A DNA stretch of 64,000 nucleotides. Source: Planctomycetota bacterium. Its GTDB lineage: Bacteria > Planctomycetota > UBA1135 > GCA-002686595. Each line of letters begins with the position of its first letter. The first letter of the stretch is position 1. The notes below the pieces were generated by a model. It searched no databases, was not told the origin of the DNA, and worked only from the letters and a program-made list of their open reading frames with translations. The stretch is taken from contig JAKVCD010000041.1 in NCBI GenBank assembly GCA_022446815.1, positions 1 through 64,000 of the forward strand, read 5' to 3'. Below, in pieces: positions 34,181 through 43,269 of the stretch. Both the position numbers and the translations under genes were made by a program.

Positions 34181-37100
34181 ATGCAGAGCACCTTCGCAAC
34201 CCCCTCCAGCCGCCTCAAGCGCGCTTGGCTCCTCCTTTTTGCAGCCGCACAGCTCCTCCAGAGCTGTGACAACCCGGCCTGCGTGTTCGGTCCCGGCGGC
34301 TGCCAAGACGGCGCAGGCGGAGGCGGCGGCGGAGACGTCGGCTCCGAGCTCCTCGCGGATCCGCCCCAAAATGGGGAGCTCCTGAGCCCTGCCGCACCGG
34401 AGATCACAGCCTTCTTCCCTGGGAACAACGCCCACCCGGAGACTCCGATCGTCCTGATCTTTAGCGAGTCCATGGCCCCTGCGGGGATCGAGAGCGGCTT
34501 CGAGCTCGTACAGACCTCTATGAACCCGGGCATCCCCGACCTCCCAGGCGTGCCCCTCGTCGGCACACTCGTCGGTGAGGGCCGCGTCGCCATTTTGACC
34601 CCTGTCGTGCTCTTGAACGGGATGACCTATCGCGTAGAGCTCGCGGATGGCGCGAAGCTCCTCGACCGCACTGGGCAGCTCCTCGACCTCGGCTTCGGCA
34701 GCTCGGTGGGGACCTTCTCGGTGGCAGAGACCCCTAGTGAACAGCCTGAGCTCCTCACGATGTGGCCGCAAGACGGCAGCACGGACCAGAGCACTCTCCC
34801 TCAGATCGTCGCTGTCTTTGACCGCGAGATGAACGTGGGGAGCGTCCTGACGCCCGGCGCGTTCAGCGTGACCGTGAACGGGGGCGCGCCCGCCAACAAC
34901 CCGAGCCCCACGGTGCTCTCGGTTACGCAGATCTTCGGGACGGTCTTGACGCTCCCGCAGGTCTATACCTGGCGGAGCTTTGGGCCTGACGGTGACCCTG
35001 CGCTCCTCGGAGAGAACGCCATCGTCGCTTTGGACCTCGCGGACAGCATCGAGTCTGAAAAAGGCGAGTCCTACGCAGGCTCCTCGAACTCCTTCGGCAC
35101 GGCGCCGATCAACCCGCCTGCGTCTGTGGCGATCACCTCGACGCCGAGCGACGCCTTCGGAGTGAGTCACATCAATGGAGTCATCCCGATCGAGGTCACA
35201 GTGACCCTGGAAGAGGCCGCGGTCTCCGGCGACTTCCTCACGCTCTATATCTACGGCAGCGCTCCGGATGGCGGTGCTCTGTCCCTGCTCTCTCGAGAGG
35301 TCGCGATCGTAGGAGGGACCACCGAGGTCCTCCTCAGTGAGCCCTTGCTCGACATCGTTGATGACTCCTTCAACGCGCGCTTCGCTGACGGGGACCTCTA
35401 CATCGCGGCTAGCCTCCGTCGAGGAGACGCGCGCAGCCCGGTGCGTCTCCTAGACACAGACCCCACAGAGAGCGGCAGTCAACCTGCGGTGCTGGACACA
35501 GTCGCACCCACGCTCGTCGGTCTTGGAGCAGACGGAAGCCAGACAGTGGAGTACATCTCGACCACCGCAGGGGTCAAAGTGACCGGCCTCGCTGACGAGG
35601 AGCTCGCCGCGGTCGAGGTCTCGCTGCTTCTAGACGGCGTAGAGACTACGAACGGTGAGTTTGCGCCGGTCGCCGGGGCGAACGCTCTTGGCGGCTTTGT
35701 CGCAGCTCCTCTCGACCTCGGGATAGTGGACCCCCTCACGCTCCCTGGGGCACTGACCGTCACGATCTATGACCGAGCCATGAACCCCGCCGTCCCGCTT
35801 GACGTGAGCTGGAGACAGGTGGGGGCATCTGGCCCCGGCGCAGCTTTGCCTGGCGGCGGCGACATCGCTGTCCGGGTCTTTGATGCGGCCACAGCCCAGC
35901 CGGTCGAGGGGGCTCTCGTGTTCTCGCACGCGTCCTCTGCGCTAGACGCGTTCTTGGGCGGTGGGCTCACAGACGCGACGGGCTCGACCCTCGTACCCTC
36001 GGCAGCGGCAGAGGAGACTGTCGTGAGCGTAGACGCTGGGGGATACGACCTCTTCACCTTTCATGGCGTCCCGACGACCCGGCTCGACGTCCCGCTCCAG
36101 CTGAGCGCGCCGCAGCCTGGTCGGATCTTCTACACCGCGATCTCGGACATCTCGGCCTTGGCTGACCCGAACGTGGCGGTGCGCGTCGCCGATGATCGTC
36201 TCAGCGCAGGCCCCACACACGATCCGCTCTCGTGCGCGGACAGCCCCTTCGGGGTGCTCTGCGGCTTCCCAAGCGCTGACGTCGTGGCGGGCCGCTTCGG
36301 GACCCCGACCCTGCTCGCCACCGTGGACCAAGACCCGCTCGACTTCACGCCCGAGTCCTTTCTGAAGGTCGCACAGCTCGACTTCCTCACGGAGGCGGCG
36401 CAAGTCGATGGCAAGGTGAGCCTGAACTACGACGTCGAGGGCTTCCTCTCGGACGTGGGGACGGACCCGGAAGAGCGGCCGCTCTTCGCGCCAGGCGCGG
36501 TCTTTGACACATCACTGCTCGTCACCCTCGACACCTCGAGCCTCGTGGGCGGGGAGCCGAGCGTCTTGATTGAGGGCGCTGTCTCGAGCCTAGGTACGAC
36601 CGCGACTGTCGGCGCAGGGATCGCTGATGATCCCTTCGGCACCTCGATCTGGGCCATCCAAGGCGCCTTCGCCGGCGCGGCTGATGGGGTCTCCGGCGGC
36701 CCTGAAGACCAGCTCGGCGCATGGGTTCAAGCCGGCCTGATCGAAGGGGACCTCATGATGCGGGTGGACTTAGAGGACACGCAGGGCAACGCCACAGGTC
36801 GAAGGGTGCGCTTCTCAGCTCTCAGCGGCGCGCCCCTCTTTACGGCTCCGGACGCACCGCTCCTCCTGAGCCCCGCCTTCGCTACAGGCGGCAGCGCCTT
36901 CGAGGTGGAGTTCGCTGACACCCTAGACGACACCCAGGACGGGCTCTTCAGGGTCCGCATCTCTGATGTGGCGGGTCGCTCCTGGGAGGTCTGGCACCTC
37001 AACGAGGCCGGTTCGGGGCGGAGCATCACTGCGAATCTCCCGGCTATCGCCCTCGCTGGCGGCCAGCCCCTCACTGACGGGCCGCTCGAGGTGGTGGTGT

Positions 37101-37216
37101 CCCTGCAGGGGGTGCCCGCAGCAGACTTTGACCCCGCTAGCTTCCTCTGGGCGGAGCTGAGCGCTACCGCTGATGCCCGCGCGCGGACCGCGGTCGCGGG
37201 CTTGCAGCAGCCCTGA
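34181..37216 (+). CDS. Large surface lipoprotein with SbsA-type Ig-like domains
   Basis: About 1011 residues. A lipoprotein signal (WLLLFAAAQLLQSC) is followed by a Gly-rich linker and at least two SbsA/Big_5-like domains, each with the pattern of a large charged or hydrophobic claim on extreme values, such as PIVLIFSESMAPAGIE and PQIVAVFDREMNVGS. Further beta-rich modules follow, including a carboxypeptidase-regulatory-like stretch near residues 560-620 (VRVFDAATAQPVEGALVF). It is probably displayed on the cell surface or in the periplasm as a structural or adhesive protein. I chose ATG 34181 because it places the signal peptide at the N-terminus; the frame is open to 34094. Confidence 0.78.
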   Translation: MQSTFATPSSRLKRAWLLLFAAAQLLQSCDNPACVFGPGGCQDGAGGGGGGDVGSELLADPPQNGELLSPAAPEITAFFPGNNAHPETPIVLIFSESMAPAGIESGFELVQTSMNPGIPDLPGVPLVGTLVGEGRVAILTPVVLLNGMTYRVELADGAKLLDRTGQLLDLGFGSSVGTFSVAETPSEQPELLTMWPQDGSTDQSTLPQIVAVFDREMNVGSVLTPGAFSVTVNGGAPANNPSPTVLSVTQIFGTVLTLPQVYTWRSFGPDGDPALLGENAIVALDLADSIESEKGESYAGSSNSFGTAPINPPASVAITSTPSDAFGVSHINGVIPIEVTVTLEEAAVSGDFLTLYIYGSAPDGGALSLLSREVAIVGGTTEVLLSEPLLDIVDDSFNARFADGDLYIAASLRRGDARSPVRLLDTDPTESGSQPAVLDTVAPTLVGLGADGSQTVEYISTTAGVKVTGLADEELAAVEVSLLLDGVETTNGEFAPVAGANALGGFVAAPLDLGIVDPLTLPGALTVTIYDRAMNPAVPLDVSWRQVGASGPGAALPGGGDIAVRVFDAATAQPVEGALVFSHASSALDAFLGGGLTDATGSTLVPSAAAEETVVSVDAGGYDLFTFHGVPTTRLDVPLQLSAPQPGRIFYTAISDISALADPNVAVRVADDRLSAGPTHDPLSCADSPFGVLCGFPSADVVAGRFGTPTLLATVDQDPLDFTPESFLKVAQLDFLTEAAQVDGKVSLNYDVEGFLSDVGTDPEERPLFAPGAVFDTSLLVTLDTSSLVGGEPSVLIEGAVSSLGTTATVGAGIADDPFGTSIWAIQGAFAGAADGVSGGPEDQLGAWVQAGLIEGDLMMRVDLEDTQGNATGRRVRFSALSGAPLFTAPDAPLLLSPAFATGGSAFEVEFADTLDDTQDGLFRVRISDVAGRSWEVWHLNEAGSGRSITANLPAIALAGGQPLTDGPLEVVVSLQGVPAADFDPASFLWAELSATADARARTAVAGLQQP

Positions 37217-37269
37217 CTCCAGAGCGGTCTCCAGGAAGTCGCATGCAAGATTCGCAGCCGTTATGGCTG

Positions 37270-37298
37270 TTGGTTCGGCTTCTGGCAGTTCCTATACT
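37270..37298 (+). promoter_or_regulatory. Candidate sigma-70 promoter
   Basis: TTGGTT (37270-37275) and TATACT (37293-37298) with a 17-bp spacer lie 57 bp before the lipoprotein start at 37355. This is one of the better promoter matches in the window. Confidence 0.45.
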
Positions 37299-37354
37299 TC
37301 GGTGAGAACGACCCACACCACGGCCGTCCCGCCCCTCAACCTGAGGCCACCACG

Positions 37355-37978
37355 ATGCGCAACTTAGCTTCACTCTCACTCCTGATCGTCCCCGCCCTCG
37401 CGCTCACGTCTTGCAGGAGCCTGCCCGAGGTCCCCGGCACCTCTGTCCGTGTCCTCTACTCCGAGGGCGGGATGAGCACGCAGAACCCCGTCGACATCGT
37501 CGTCGCCCCCGTCGCAGATGAGACCGGCACGAGCGCCGCGCCTTGTGACATGTTGCAGAGCGCCTTCGCAGACGCCCTCATCCGGCGGCGCTACAGTCCG
37601 CTCTCACTCAACTATGTCTCATCTGCCCTCGAGGGAGAGGCTATCGCGGCGGCTGAGTCTGGTGCGCCGATCCCGGCGAGCTACAGCGCTGGCACGCTGG
37701 GGGAGGACGCCGTCTTCAGCGCTTACGTTAAGACCTGGGACATGAGCCGCTGGCAAGCTGAGCGCAAGATCGTTGTGACCATCGACGCCTGGATGACCGA
37801 CTCTGTTGACCCGCTCCGTAAGGAGCTCTGGGGTGCGCGCTTTGAGAAGACCCTCGATATGTCGTTGCTTCAGAACAACTATCCGACTGAGAGCGTCCTG
37901 ATGAAGGAGTGCTGCGAGCTGATCGCGGCGGAGATCCTGGACTGCATGCCCGCGCGCACAGCTCGCGCAGGCCTCTAG
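37355..37978 (+). CDS. Putative lipoprotein of unknown function
   Basis: A 207-residue protein with a lipoprotein signal (LALTSC, Cys20). The mature domain starts VDIVVAPVADETG and alternates strands and helices. This resembles the fold pattern of small lipoproteins that accompany envelope transporters or PBP activators (GNA1162/LpoB-like), but the similarity is too weak for a name. Four further Cys residues occur, two adjacent (ECCEL). It has its own promoter and lies upstream of rpsO. Confidence 0.65.
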   Translation: MRNLASLSLLIVPALALTSCRSLPEVPGTSVRVLYSEGGMSTQNPVDIVVAPVADETGTSAAPCDMLQSAFADALIRRRYSPLSLNYVSSALEGEAIAAAESGAPIPASYSAGTLGEDAVFSAYVKTWDMSRWQAERKIVVTIDAWMTDSVDPLRKELWGARFEKTLDMSLLQNNYPTESVLMKECCELIAAEILDCMPARTARAGL

Positions 37979-38006
37979 GCTCAGCGGGTAGTCAGACCCA
38001 TCTGGG

Positions 38007-38023
38007 GGCCTCAAAAAGGCCTT
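38007..38023 (+). terminator. Short hairpin after the lipoprotein gene
   Basis: GGCCT and AGGCC pair around CAAAA and are followed by TT. The stem is only 5 bp, so this is a weak terminator candidate between the lipoprotein gene and the rpsO promoter. Confidence 0.25.
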
Positions 38024-38037
38024 ATCGCAACGCAGGC

Positions 38038-38065
38038 TTGCTCCTAGGGCTTGCGACTATAGACT
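38038..38065 (+). promoter_or_regulatory. Candidate promoter for rpsO-pnp
   Basis: TTGCTC (38038-38043) and TAGACT (38060-38065) are separated by 16 bp, the same geometry and -10 as the mreB promoter candidate. The leader to rpsO would be about 140 nt, long enough for S15 autoregulation. Confidence 0.4.
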
Positions 38066-38210
38066 GTTCGCCCTCAAGTCCGACGAGGTGATCGCCTCGT
38101 CTGCCGGTTGAGGCTGCTCTGAGGCAGCGCCGGCGCACCTTGGATCTGGAGAACTCCCTCTGGGACCAAGGCAAGTCAAAGATTCACACCATCGATCAGG
38201 AGTCGAAGAG

Positions 38211-38480
38211 ATGGCCATTGCGCAAGACCGTAAGAACGAGATCATCAAAGAGTACGCCCGCTCAGAGGGCGACAGCGGCTCAGTGGAGGTGCAGGTAGCC
38301 CTCCTCACGGAGCACATCCGCGGCCTCACCGAGCACCTTAAGGTGCATAAGAAGGACTTTGGCACGCGCCGGGGTCTGCTCAGCATGGTCGGGCAGCGCT
38401 CGAGCCTCCTGAGCTACCTGCGTAGGAAATCGCCGGAGCGATACACCGAGCTCATTGGCCGCCTCGGACTTAGAAAGTGA
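38211..38480 (+). CDS. rpsO: 30S ribosomal protein S15
   Basis: An 89-residue S15 with the normal length and core motifs: [33 protein letters not shown] and [14 protein letters not shown]15 binds 16S rRNA early in small-subunit assembly. AGGAG at 38198-38202 is eight bases before ATG. The rpsO-pnp order is widely conserved. Confidence 0.97.
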   Translation: MAIAQDRKNEIIKEYARSEGDSGSVEVQVALLTEHIRGLTEHLKVHKKDFGTRRGLLSMVGQRSSLLSYLRRKSPERYTELIGRLGLRK

Positions 38481-38487
38481 TCGGGCG

Positions 38488-38580
38488 CACCTGTCGATGG
38501 ACAGGTGAGCCAAGACCAATGGCTGGAGCCTGTTGCTCCGAGTCAAGGTAGGACCTGGCCCCTTCGTATGGGGGAGGTCC
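38488..38580 (+). other. Three successive hairpins between rpsO and pnp
   Basis: Stem 1: CACCTGTC/GACAGGTG with loop GATG (38488-38507), perfect 8 bp. Stem 2: GGAGC/GCTCC with loop CTGTT (38525-38539). Stem 3: GGACCT/AGGTCC (38551-38580) with an inner CCCC/GGGG pair. None has a T-tract. In E. coli the rpsO-pnp spacer has RNase III and RNase E sites that control PNPase; these stems may do the same here, which is an inference from synteny. Confidence 0.55.
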
Positions 38581-38643
38581 AGACAGCGAAGCGAAAGAAA
38601 TTTTATTTAGCGATGCGCGCGCCACGGAGGCGTCGCGCGACCC

Positions 38644-38687
38644 AAGCGAAGCGATAACAAAGCGAAGCGACAACAAAGCGAAAGCGG
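38644..38687 (+). repeat. Short tandem repeat in the pnp leader
   Basis: AAGCGAAGCGA occurs in two units of 15-16 bp (38644-38658 and 38659-38674), followed by a partial third (38675-38687), with related AGCGAAGCGAAAG at 38585-38597. The purine-rich tract reaches almost to the pnp ATG (38698), which lacks a strong Shine-Dalgarno. The repeats could be an unstructured ribosome-loading or PNPase-binding tract. Confidence 0.5.
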
Positions 38688-38697
38688 AATAGAAACT

Positions 38698-40827
38698 ATG
38701 AACAACAACATCGTCCAACCCACGACAGTCGAGCGCGAGATCGCCGGCGTCAAGATCTCTCTCTCTACCGGGCAGATGGCCCGGCAGGCGCACGGCAGCG
38801 TGATCTGCACCGTCGGAGGTTCGAGCACCTTCGCGGCGGTCTGCACCTCGAAGCCTCATTTTGAGCCCAGCTTCTTCCCCCTGACCTGCGACTACCGCGA
38901 GAAGACTCAAGCGGCTGGAAAGATCCCCGGCGGCTTCTTCAAGCGTGAGGGGCGTCCGACCACCAAGGAGATCCTCACCATGCGCCTCATCGACCGGTCC
39001 ATCCGGCCGATGTTCGCTGACGGCTTCATGCAAGAGGTGCAGGTGATGACCCATGCCCTCGGCTACGACGGCGAGAACAACACGGACATCTCTGCGATGA
39101 TCGGCGCGTTCACAGCGGTTCGCCTCGCCGGTCTCCCCTTCGAGACGACGATGGGTGCGACCCGTATCGGGCTGATCGACGGCGAGCTCGTCGCCTTCCC
39201 TAAGGACTCCGACCTGCGCGGCGCCTCAGACCTGAACCTCGTCGTCGCTGGGCACAGCGATGCCATCGCGATGGTCGAAGCCAGCGCGAACGAGCTCTCC
39301 GAAGCTCAGATGATCGACGCCCTCGAGATGGCGCACGAGGTCATTCAAGAGGTCATCGAGCTCGCGAACGAGCTGATCGAGAAGGTCGGCGTGACTCAGA
39401 TGGAGTTCGAGGCGCCCGCAGCTGACACAGAGTCAGCCGACGCGGTCGCCCCCTGGGCTGACCGGATCACCGAGGCTCTCTTCACCGAGGGGAAGCACGC
39501 CCGCTACGGCGCGGTGGACGCGGTCCGGGACGCTTGCCTTGAGGAGCTCACTCAGGGCATCGAGGACGAGGAAGAGCTCTCCGCGAAGAAGTCCGCGCTG
39601 AAGTCGGCTTTCAAGACCCTCACAGGCCAGTGCGAGCGTGAGACGATCCTGAACGGCAAGCGCACTGACGGCCGCAAGTCCGACGAGATCCGCGACATCT
39701 GGATCGTCCCGGACTATGTCGCCCAGCACCACGGCTCCGTCCTCTTCACCCGCGGGGAGACCCAGGCGCTCGTCTCGGCGACCCTCGGCACCCCGGACGA
39801 TGAGCAGATCATCGATGGCATCGAGGAGGAGTACCGCAAGAACTTCTACCTCCATTACAACTTCCCTCCCTACAGCGTCGGCGAGACCAAGCGAATCTTC
39901 GGCCCTGGCCGCCGCGAGATCGGCCACGGCATGCTCGCTGAGCGGGCGCTCCAGGCTGTGCTGCCCTCGAAGGAGAAGTTCCCCTACACCATCCGCATCA
40001 ACTCGGACATCACCGAGTCGAACGGCTCCTCCTCAATGGCTAGCGTCTGCGGAGGCTGCCTCTCGATGATGCTCGCCGGCGTGCCGGTCTCACAGCCTGT
40101 CGCGGGCATCGCGATGGGGCTCGTGCAGGAGGGCGACCGGATGGCGATCCTCTCGGACATCCTCGGTTCTGAGGACCACACCGGAGACATGGACTTCAAG
40201 GTCGCGGGCTCAGGCCTCGGCATCACCGCGCTCCAGATGGACATCAAGATCAAGGGTGTCAGCCGTGGCCTCCTCGAGGAGGCGCTTGCTCAGGCCAACG
40301 AGGGTCGCAAGCACATCCTGCGCGCGATGCTCACGGTCGTCGATCGCCCGCGCACGCAGGTCGCTGACCACGCGCCGCGTTTCGAGGCGATCAAGATCCC
40401 CGGCGAGAAGATCGGCTTCCTCATCGGCCCTGGTGGTAAGAACATCAAGGGTCTCCAAGAGGAGTTCGGCGTCCGTGTCTCCATCATGGATGACGACGGC
40501 AACGTGCAGGTCTTCGGCACCGACTCTTCGAAGGTCGCAGCATGCATCGACCGCATCCAGGCCACCTGTGAGACCCCTAAGATCGGGGCCAAGTACACCG
40601 GTACGGTTAAGAGCATCAGGGACTTCGGCGCCTTCGTGGAGATCCTCCCCGGCGTCGAGGGGCTCCTGCACATCTCCGAGCTCTCCACTGAGTACGTCGA
40701 GAACGTTAACGACGTCGTCAGTACGGGTGACTCTGTAGAGGTCGTCATCACGAACGTGGATGACCGCGGCAAGGTACGCCTGATGCGCCAAGAGGTCGTT
40801 GACGCCCGCAACAAGGTCGAGGCCTAG
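38698..40827 (+). CDS. pnp: Polynucleotide phosphorylase
   Basis: A 709-residue 3'-5' exoribonuclease of the degradosome type: two RNase PH domains (about residues 10-225 and 320-540), a helical linker, a KH domain (about 560-615, with [12 protein letters not shown]) and a C-terminal S1 domain (about 620-690, with [20 protein letters not shown]). Length and order are normal. The second PH domain carries the active-site FPPYSVGE and [13 protein letters not shown] motifs. It starts at ATG 38698 with only a weak GGAA upstream. A strong terminator follows at 40848. Confidence 0.97.
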   Translation: MNNNIVQPTTVEREIAGVKISLSTGQMARQAHGSVICTVGGSSTFAAVCTSKPHFEPSFFPLTCDYREKTQAAGKIPGGFFKREGRPTTKEILTMRLIDRSIRPMFADGFMQEVQVMTHALGYDGENNTDISAMIGAFTAVRLAGLPFETTMGATRIGLIDGELVAFPKDSDLRGASDLNLVVAGHSDAIAMVEASANELSEAQMIDALEMAHEVIQEVIELANELIEKVGVTQMEFEAPAADTESADAVAPWADRITEALFTEGKHARYGAVDAVRDACLEELTQGIEDEEELSAKKSALKSAFKTLTGQCERETILNGKRTDGRKSDEIRDIWIVPDYVAQHHGSVLFTRGETQALVSATLGTPDDEQIIDGIEEEYRKNFYLHYNFPPYSVGETKRIFGPGRREIGHGMLAERALQAVLPSKEKFPYTIRINSDITESNGSSSMASVCGGCLSMMLAGVPVSQPVAGIAMGLVQEGDRMAILSDILGSEDHTGDMDFKVAGSGLGITALQMDIKIKGVSRGLLEEALAQANEGRKHILRAMLTVVDRPRTQVADHAPRFEAIKIPGEKIGFLIGPGGKNIKGLQEEFGVRVSIMDDDGNVQVFGTDSSKVAACIDRIQATCETPKIGAKYTGTVKSIRDFGAFVEILPGVEGLLHISELSTEYVENVNDVVSTGDSVEVVITNVDDRGKVRLMRQEVVDARNKVEA

Positions 40828-40847
40828 TCCAACAGGGCTCTCAGTAC

Positions 40848-40896
40848 AGAGAGAGGGCTGGGGCGGATGCCCTGGCCCTCTCTCTTTGTGTTTTGG
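40848..40896 (+). terminator. Rho-independent terminator of rpsO-pnp
   Basis: A perfect 11-bp outer stem (AGAGAGAGGGC at 40848-40858, GCCCTCTCTCT at 40875-40885) holds an inner GGGC/GCCC stem with a GGAT loop and is followed by TTGTGTTTT. This is the clearest terminator in the window together with the one at 52469. Confidence 0.8.
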
Positions 40897-40906
40897 GGGC
40901 GTTAAG

Positions 40907-40930
40907 GCCTAAAAATTCGACTTTTTAGGC
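40907..40930. other. AT-stem hairpin/inverted repeat downstream of pnp
   Basis: GCCTAAAAA and TTTTTAGGC form a perfect 9-bp inverted repeat around TTCGAC. It lies 11 bp past the pnp terminator and about 200 bp before the next gene. It could be a bidirectional terminator, or an operator for the exported-protein/secretin genes downstream. The rest of the gap to 41127 shows nothing I can name. Confidence 0.45.
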
Positions 40931-41127
40931 AATTTGATGCCTCGCTAGTACGATGGTCCTTACTGGCCTCCTGCCGCGAAGGGGGCTGGCCAAAAAGAAA
41001 CCGCCATGTGGCGAGCTGCGAGGCAGCGTTGGGGACCGACGCAGTTTGGAGCACAAGCTCGACGCGCAGCCTTCGCCACAACCGGCCCTTCGCGTAGAGT
41101 GTGGGGCAAGAAGGATTAGAGCTAGAG

Positions 41128-41640
41128 ATGAAGCCCGCGAGAGAACAAAACAGACAGTCGAACAACTCCTCCGGGTGGCAGGCCTGGGGACGCGCCTGCG
41201 CGCGGCTTGGCCTCACCGTATGCATCGTCTTCGCCGGACACGACGTCCACGCTGTAGGTGGCGAGCCTTCGTCTGGGGACTCCACGGTTGAGATCGACTG
41301 GGTCGTCGAGGCTGAAGACTCTGTCTGCGGAGTCGTCGAGGCTAGACAGATCCGCAAGCCTGGCAAGGTGGACTTTAACCGTCTCGTCGACCTGACCCCG
41401 GAAGGGAAGAGGGTTCGTCGAGATCGCATCGACCCGGACTCTGCAGAGGGCGTGAGGCTCCTGAACCGAGCAAAGAGCCGCGTTCGAGATGCCTCTGCGG
41501 TGATCATGAAGCGTCAGGGCTATGACAGCGTCTGGAAGCGAATCAGCTCCAAGAAAGGCGCTTACATCGCTGACTTGACTGCATATGTAGAGATTGAGAT
41601 CAAGAAGGCGCCCCTCTACAGCGCACCGCAGGGCTCCTGA
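41128..41640 (+). CDS. Small exported protein of unknown function, upstream of the secretin
   Basis: A 170-residue protein with a basic N-terminus and one hydrophobic stretch (about residues 26-42, ending VHAVGG), consistent with a signal peptide. The mature part contains VEIDWVVEAEDSVCGVVEA and then a charged helix (DSAEGVRLLNRAKSRVRDAS). The pattern near KRQGYDSVWKR vaguely recalls OmpH/Skp-like helices but is not enough for a call. The start is uncertain: ATG 41128 gives the cleaner signal, GTG 41101 is in frame. It precedes the secretin by 63 bp in the same direction. Confidence 0.55.
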   Translation: MKPAREQNRQSNNSSGWQAWGRACARLGLTVCIVFAGHDVHAVGGEPSSGDSTVEIDWVVEAEDSVCGVVEARQIRKPGKVDFNRLVDLTPEGKRVRRDRIDPDSAEGVRLLNRAKSRVRDASAVIMKRQGYDSVWKRISSKKGAYIADLTAYVEIEIKKAPLYSAPQGS

Positions 41641-41703
41641 GCTAGGTTCCTAGCCCTCGAGCGCCCTGTTTTGGGCGGGCTGGTTATGCTTGATCGTCGA
41701 ACC

Positions 41704-43191
41704 ATGCCCCTCATGAGCACCCCCAAGGCACTCGTCCTCGCGGCCTCTCTAGGTCTCGCGATCTCAGCTTCCTGCGCCTCTCCTGACGTCGAGCGAGAGC
41801 AGGAGCAGCGACGAAGCCTGTCCATGGACATGTTCCGCTCCTTGATCGAGGAGGGGACCCTGAGGCCTGTGGACTCGATGAGCGACTCGTTCTCCACCTT
41901 TCCACAGGACATGGACGACGACGCTTACATGGAAGAGCTCCTTACGGAGTACAGGGAGAGCAAGCAGCAGGCCGACGAAGAGGCAGTCAACGCACCTGTG
42001 GTCCCTGCGCCGGAGGTGGTGGAGGAGCCAGCCTTCGTTGAGGCGGAGCCGGAGTACGAGGAGGTGATCAACCCCTACGCGCTCTTTGGCCAACGCATCC
42101 TCGTTCACTACGACCAAGATGGCGCGCCTACAGGTCTCATCACCAAGCCCTACTCCGTACGACCTGGGATGGGCGAGAAGATCATCTGGCTCTTGAACAA
42201 CTACGGAGGCTTCCAACTTTGGACGCCAGGTGAAGGTGTTCAACCGCTCGGGAGCCTCCGCGCTGAGGTTCGAGAGAACTTCGAGCTGGAGCAGTTCGCC
42301 TCCAATCTCCGCTCCTCCGGACCGGACAACGGGGTGAGCGTGAACATCGCCGACTGGGTCCTCGCGACGGCGGACGCGACCACGCTTTCAGACTTCGAGT
42401 ACTTCCTCGATGTGATGTTTGCCGGACCACCCCAGATCGAGATCGAGGCCAAGATCGTCGAGTACGTCTTGTCTGACACGCTCGACATCGGCGTCGGCCC
42501 GGTGAACGAAGGGACGCCTGTAGTAGGGCTGCCCGAGTCCGGTCTCTTCGACAGCTTCAACTGGGCCTTCCCGAACCAGACGGGTGGGACCGAGTTCCTG
42601 ACAACCCTGCAGGCTGTGCACGACGGCACCACCTACAACTTCTTGCTCGAGGCCCTCGCGAGCTACGAGAACGTAGAGATCACCTCTCGGCCTAAGACGG
42701 CTGTGCGAGAGGGGACTCGGGCGACCATCGAGTCGACGCAGAAGATCCCCTTCTATCAGATCACCGGGGTGAACAGCTCCGGTGGGGTGAACGCTGGCCT
42801 CGCTTACCAAGAGGTCGGGGTTCGCATGTACGCCATCCCGCGCCTGGTGGGTGGCAGCACGATCTCTCTTGAGATCGAGATCGAGGCCTCGCAGCAGACC
42901 GGCACAGACGTGAGCTTTGTCACGACCGGTGGTGAGGAGATCTCCACGCCTACGCTGGGCATCAGGCGCTCGAATACGCTCGTCTACCTGAAGCCCGGTC
43001 AGGCCGTGATCCTGGGCGGCCTGATCACGGAGCGCTCCGTGGAGGATGAGAAGAAGGTCCCGCTCCTCGGCGACATCCCTGTCATGGGGCACCTCTTCAA
43101 GTCCAAGTATCAGCGCAAAGAGCTCGTGAGCGTGCTCTTCTTCATCCGGCCTCGCGTGCTCGAGGGGATCGACTTGCACCGCGATTTCTAG
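41704..43191 (+). CDS. Secretin (GspD/PilQ-like outer-membrane pore)
   Basis: About 495 residues with a lipoprotein-like signal (LAISASCAS). The first 130 mature residues are acidic and probably disordered, a short N-domain follows, and the C-terminal half is a secretin domain. Its hallmarks are VEITSRPKTAVREGTRATIES, KPGQAVILGGLITER and the VPLLGDIPVMGHLFK motif. Secretins form multimeric outer-membrane channels for type II secretion or type IV pili. The protein is short and appears to have fewer N0-N3 domains than GspD (about 650 residues). The next gene encodes a GspK-like pseudopilin, favouring type II secretion. Confidence 0.85.
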   Translation: MPLMSTPKALVLAASLGLAISASCASPDVEREQEQRRSLSMDMFRSLIEEGTLRPVDSMSDSFSTFPQDMDDDAYMEELLTEYRESKQQADEEAVNAPVVPAPEVVEEPAFVEAEPEYEEVINPYALFGQRILVHYDQDGAPTGLITKPYSVRPGMGEKIIWLLNNYGGFQLWTPGEGVQPLGSLRAEVRENFELEQFASNLRSSGPDNGVSVNIADWVLATADATTLSDFEYFLDVMFAGPPQIEIEAKIVEYVLSDTLDIGVGPVNEGTPVVGLPESGLFDSFNWAFPNQTGGTEFLTTLQAVHDGTTYNFLLEALASYENVEITSRPKTAVREGTRATIESTQKIPFYQITGVNSSGGVNAGLAYQEVGVRMYAIPRLVGGSTISLEIEIEASQQTGTDVSFVTTGGEEISTPTLGIRRSNTLVYLKPGQAVILGGLITERSVEDEKKVPLLGDIPVMGHLFKSKYQRKELVSVLFFIRPRVLEGIDLHRDF

Positions 43192-43269
43192 GCCTGAGTG
43201 CCTCAGAGGCCTCATGCTTGTATCCTCGGGAAGAAGCGCAAGGCGCGTTCGTCTGAGGCCCTGCGACCA

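Noticed and set aside
38644-38687. CRISPR-like array
   Set aside because: Units are only 15-16 bp, with no unique spacers between repeats, and they sit directly in the pnp leader.
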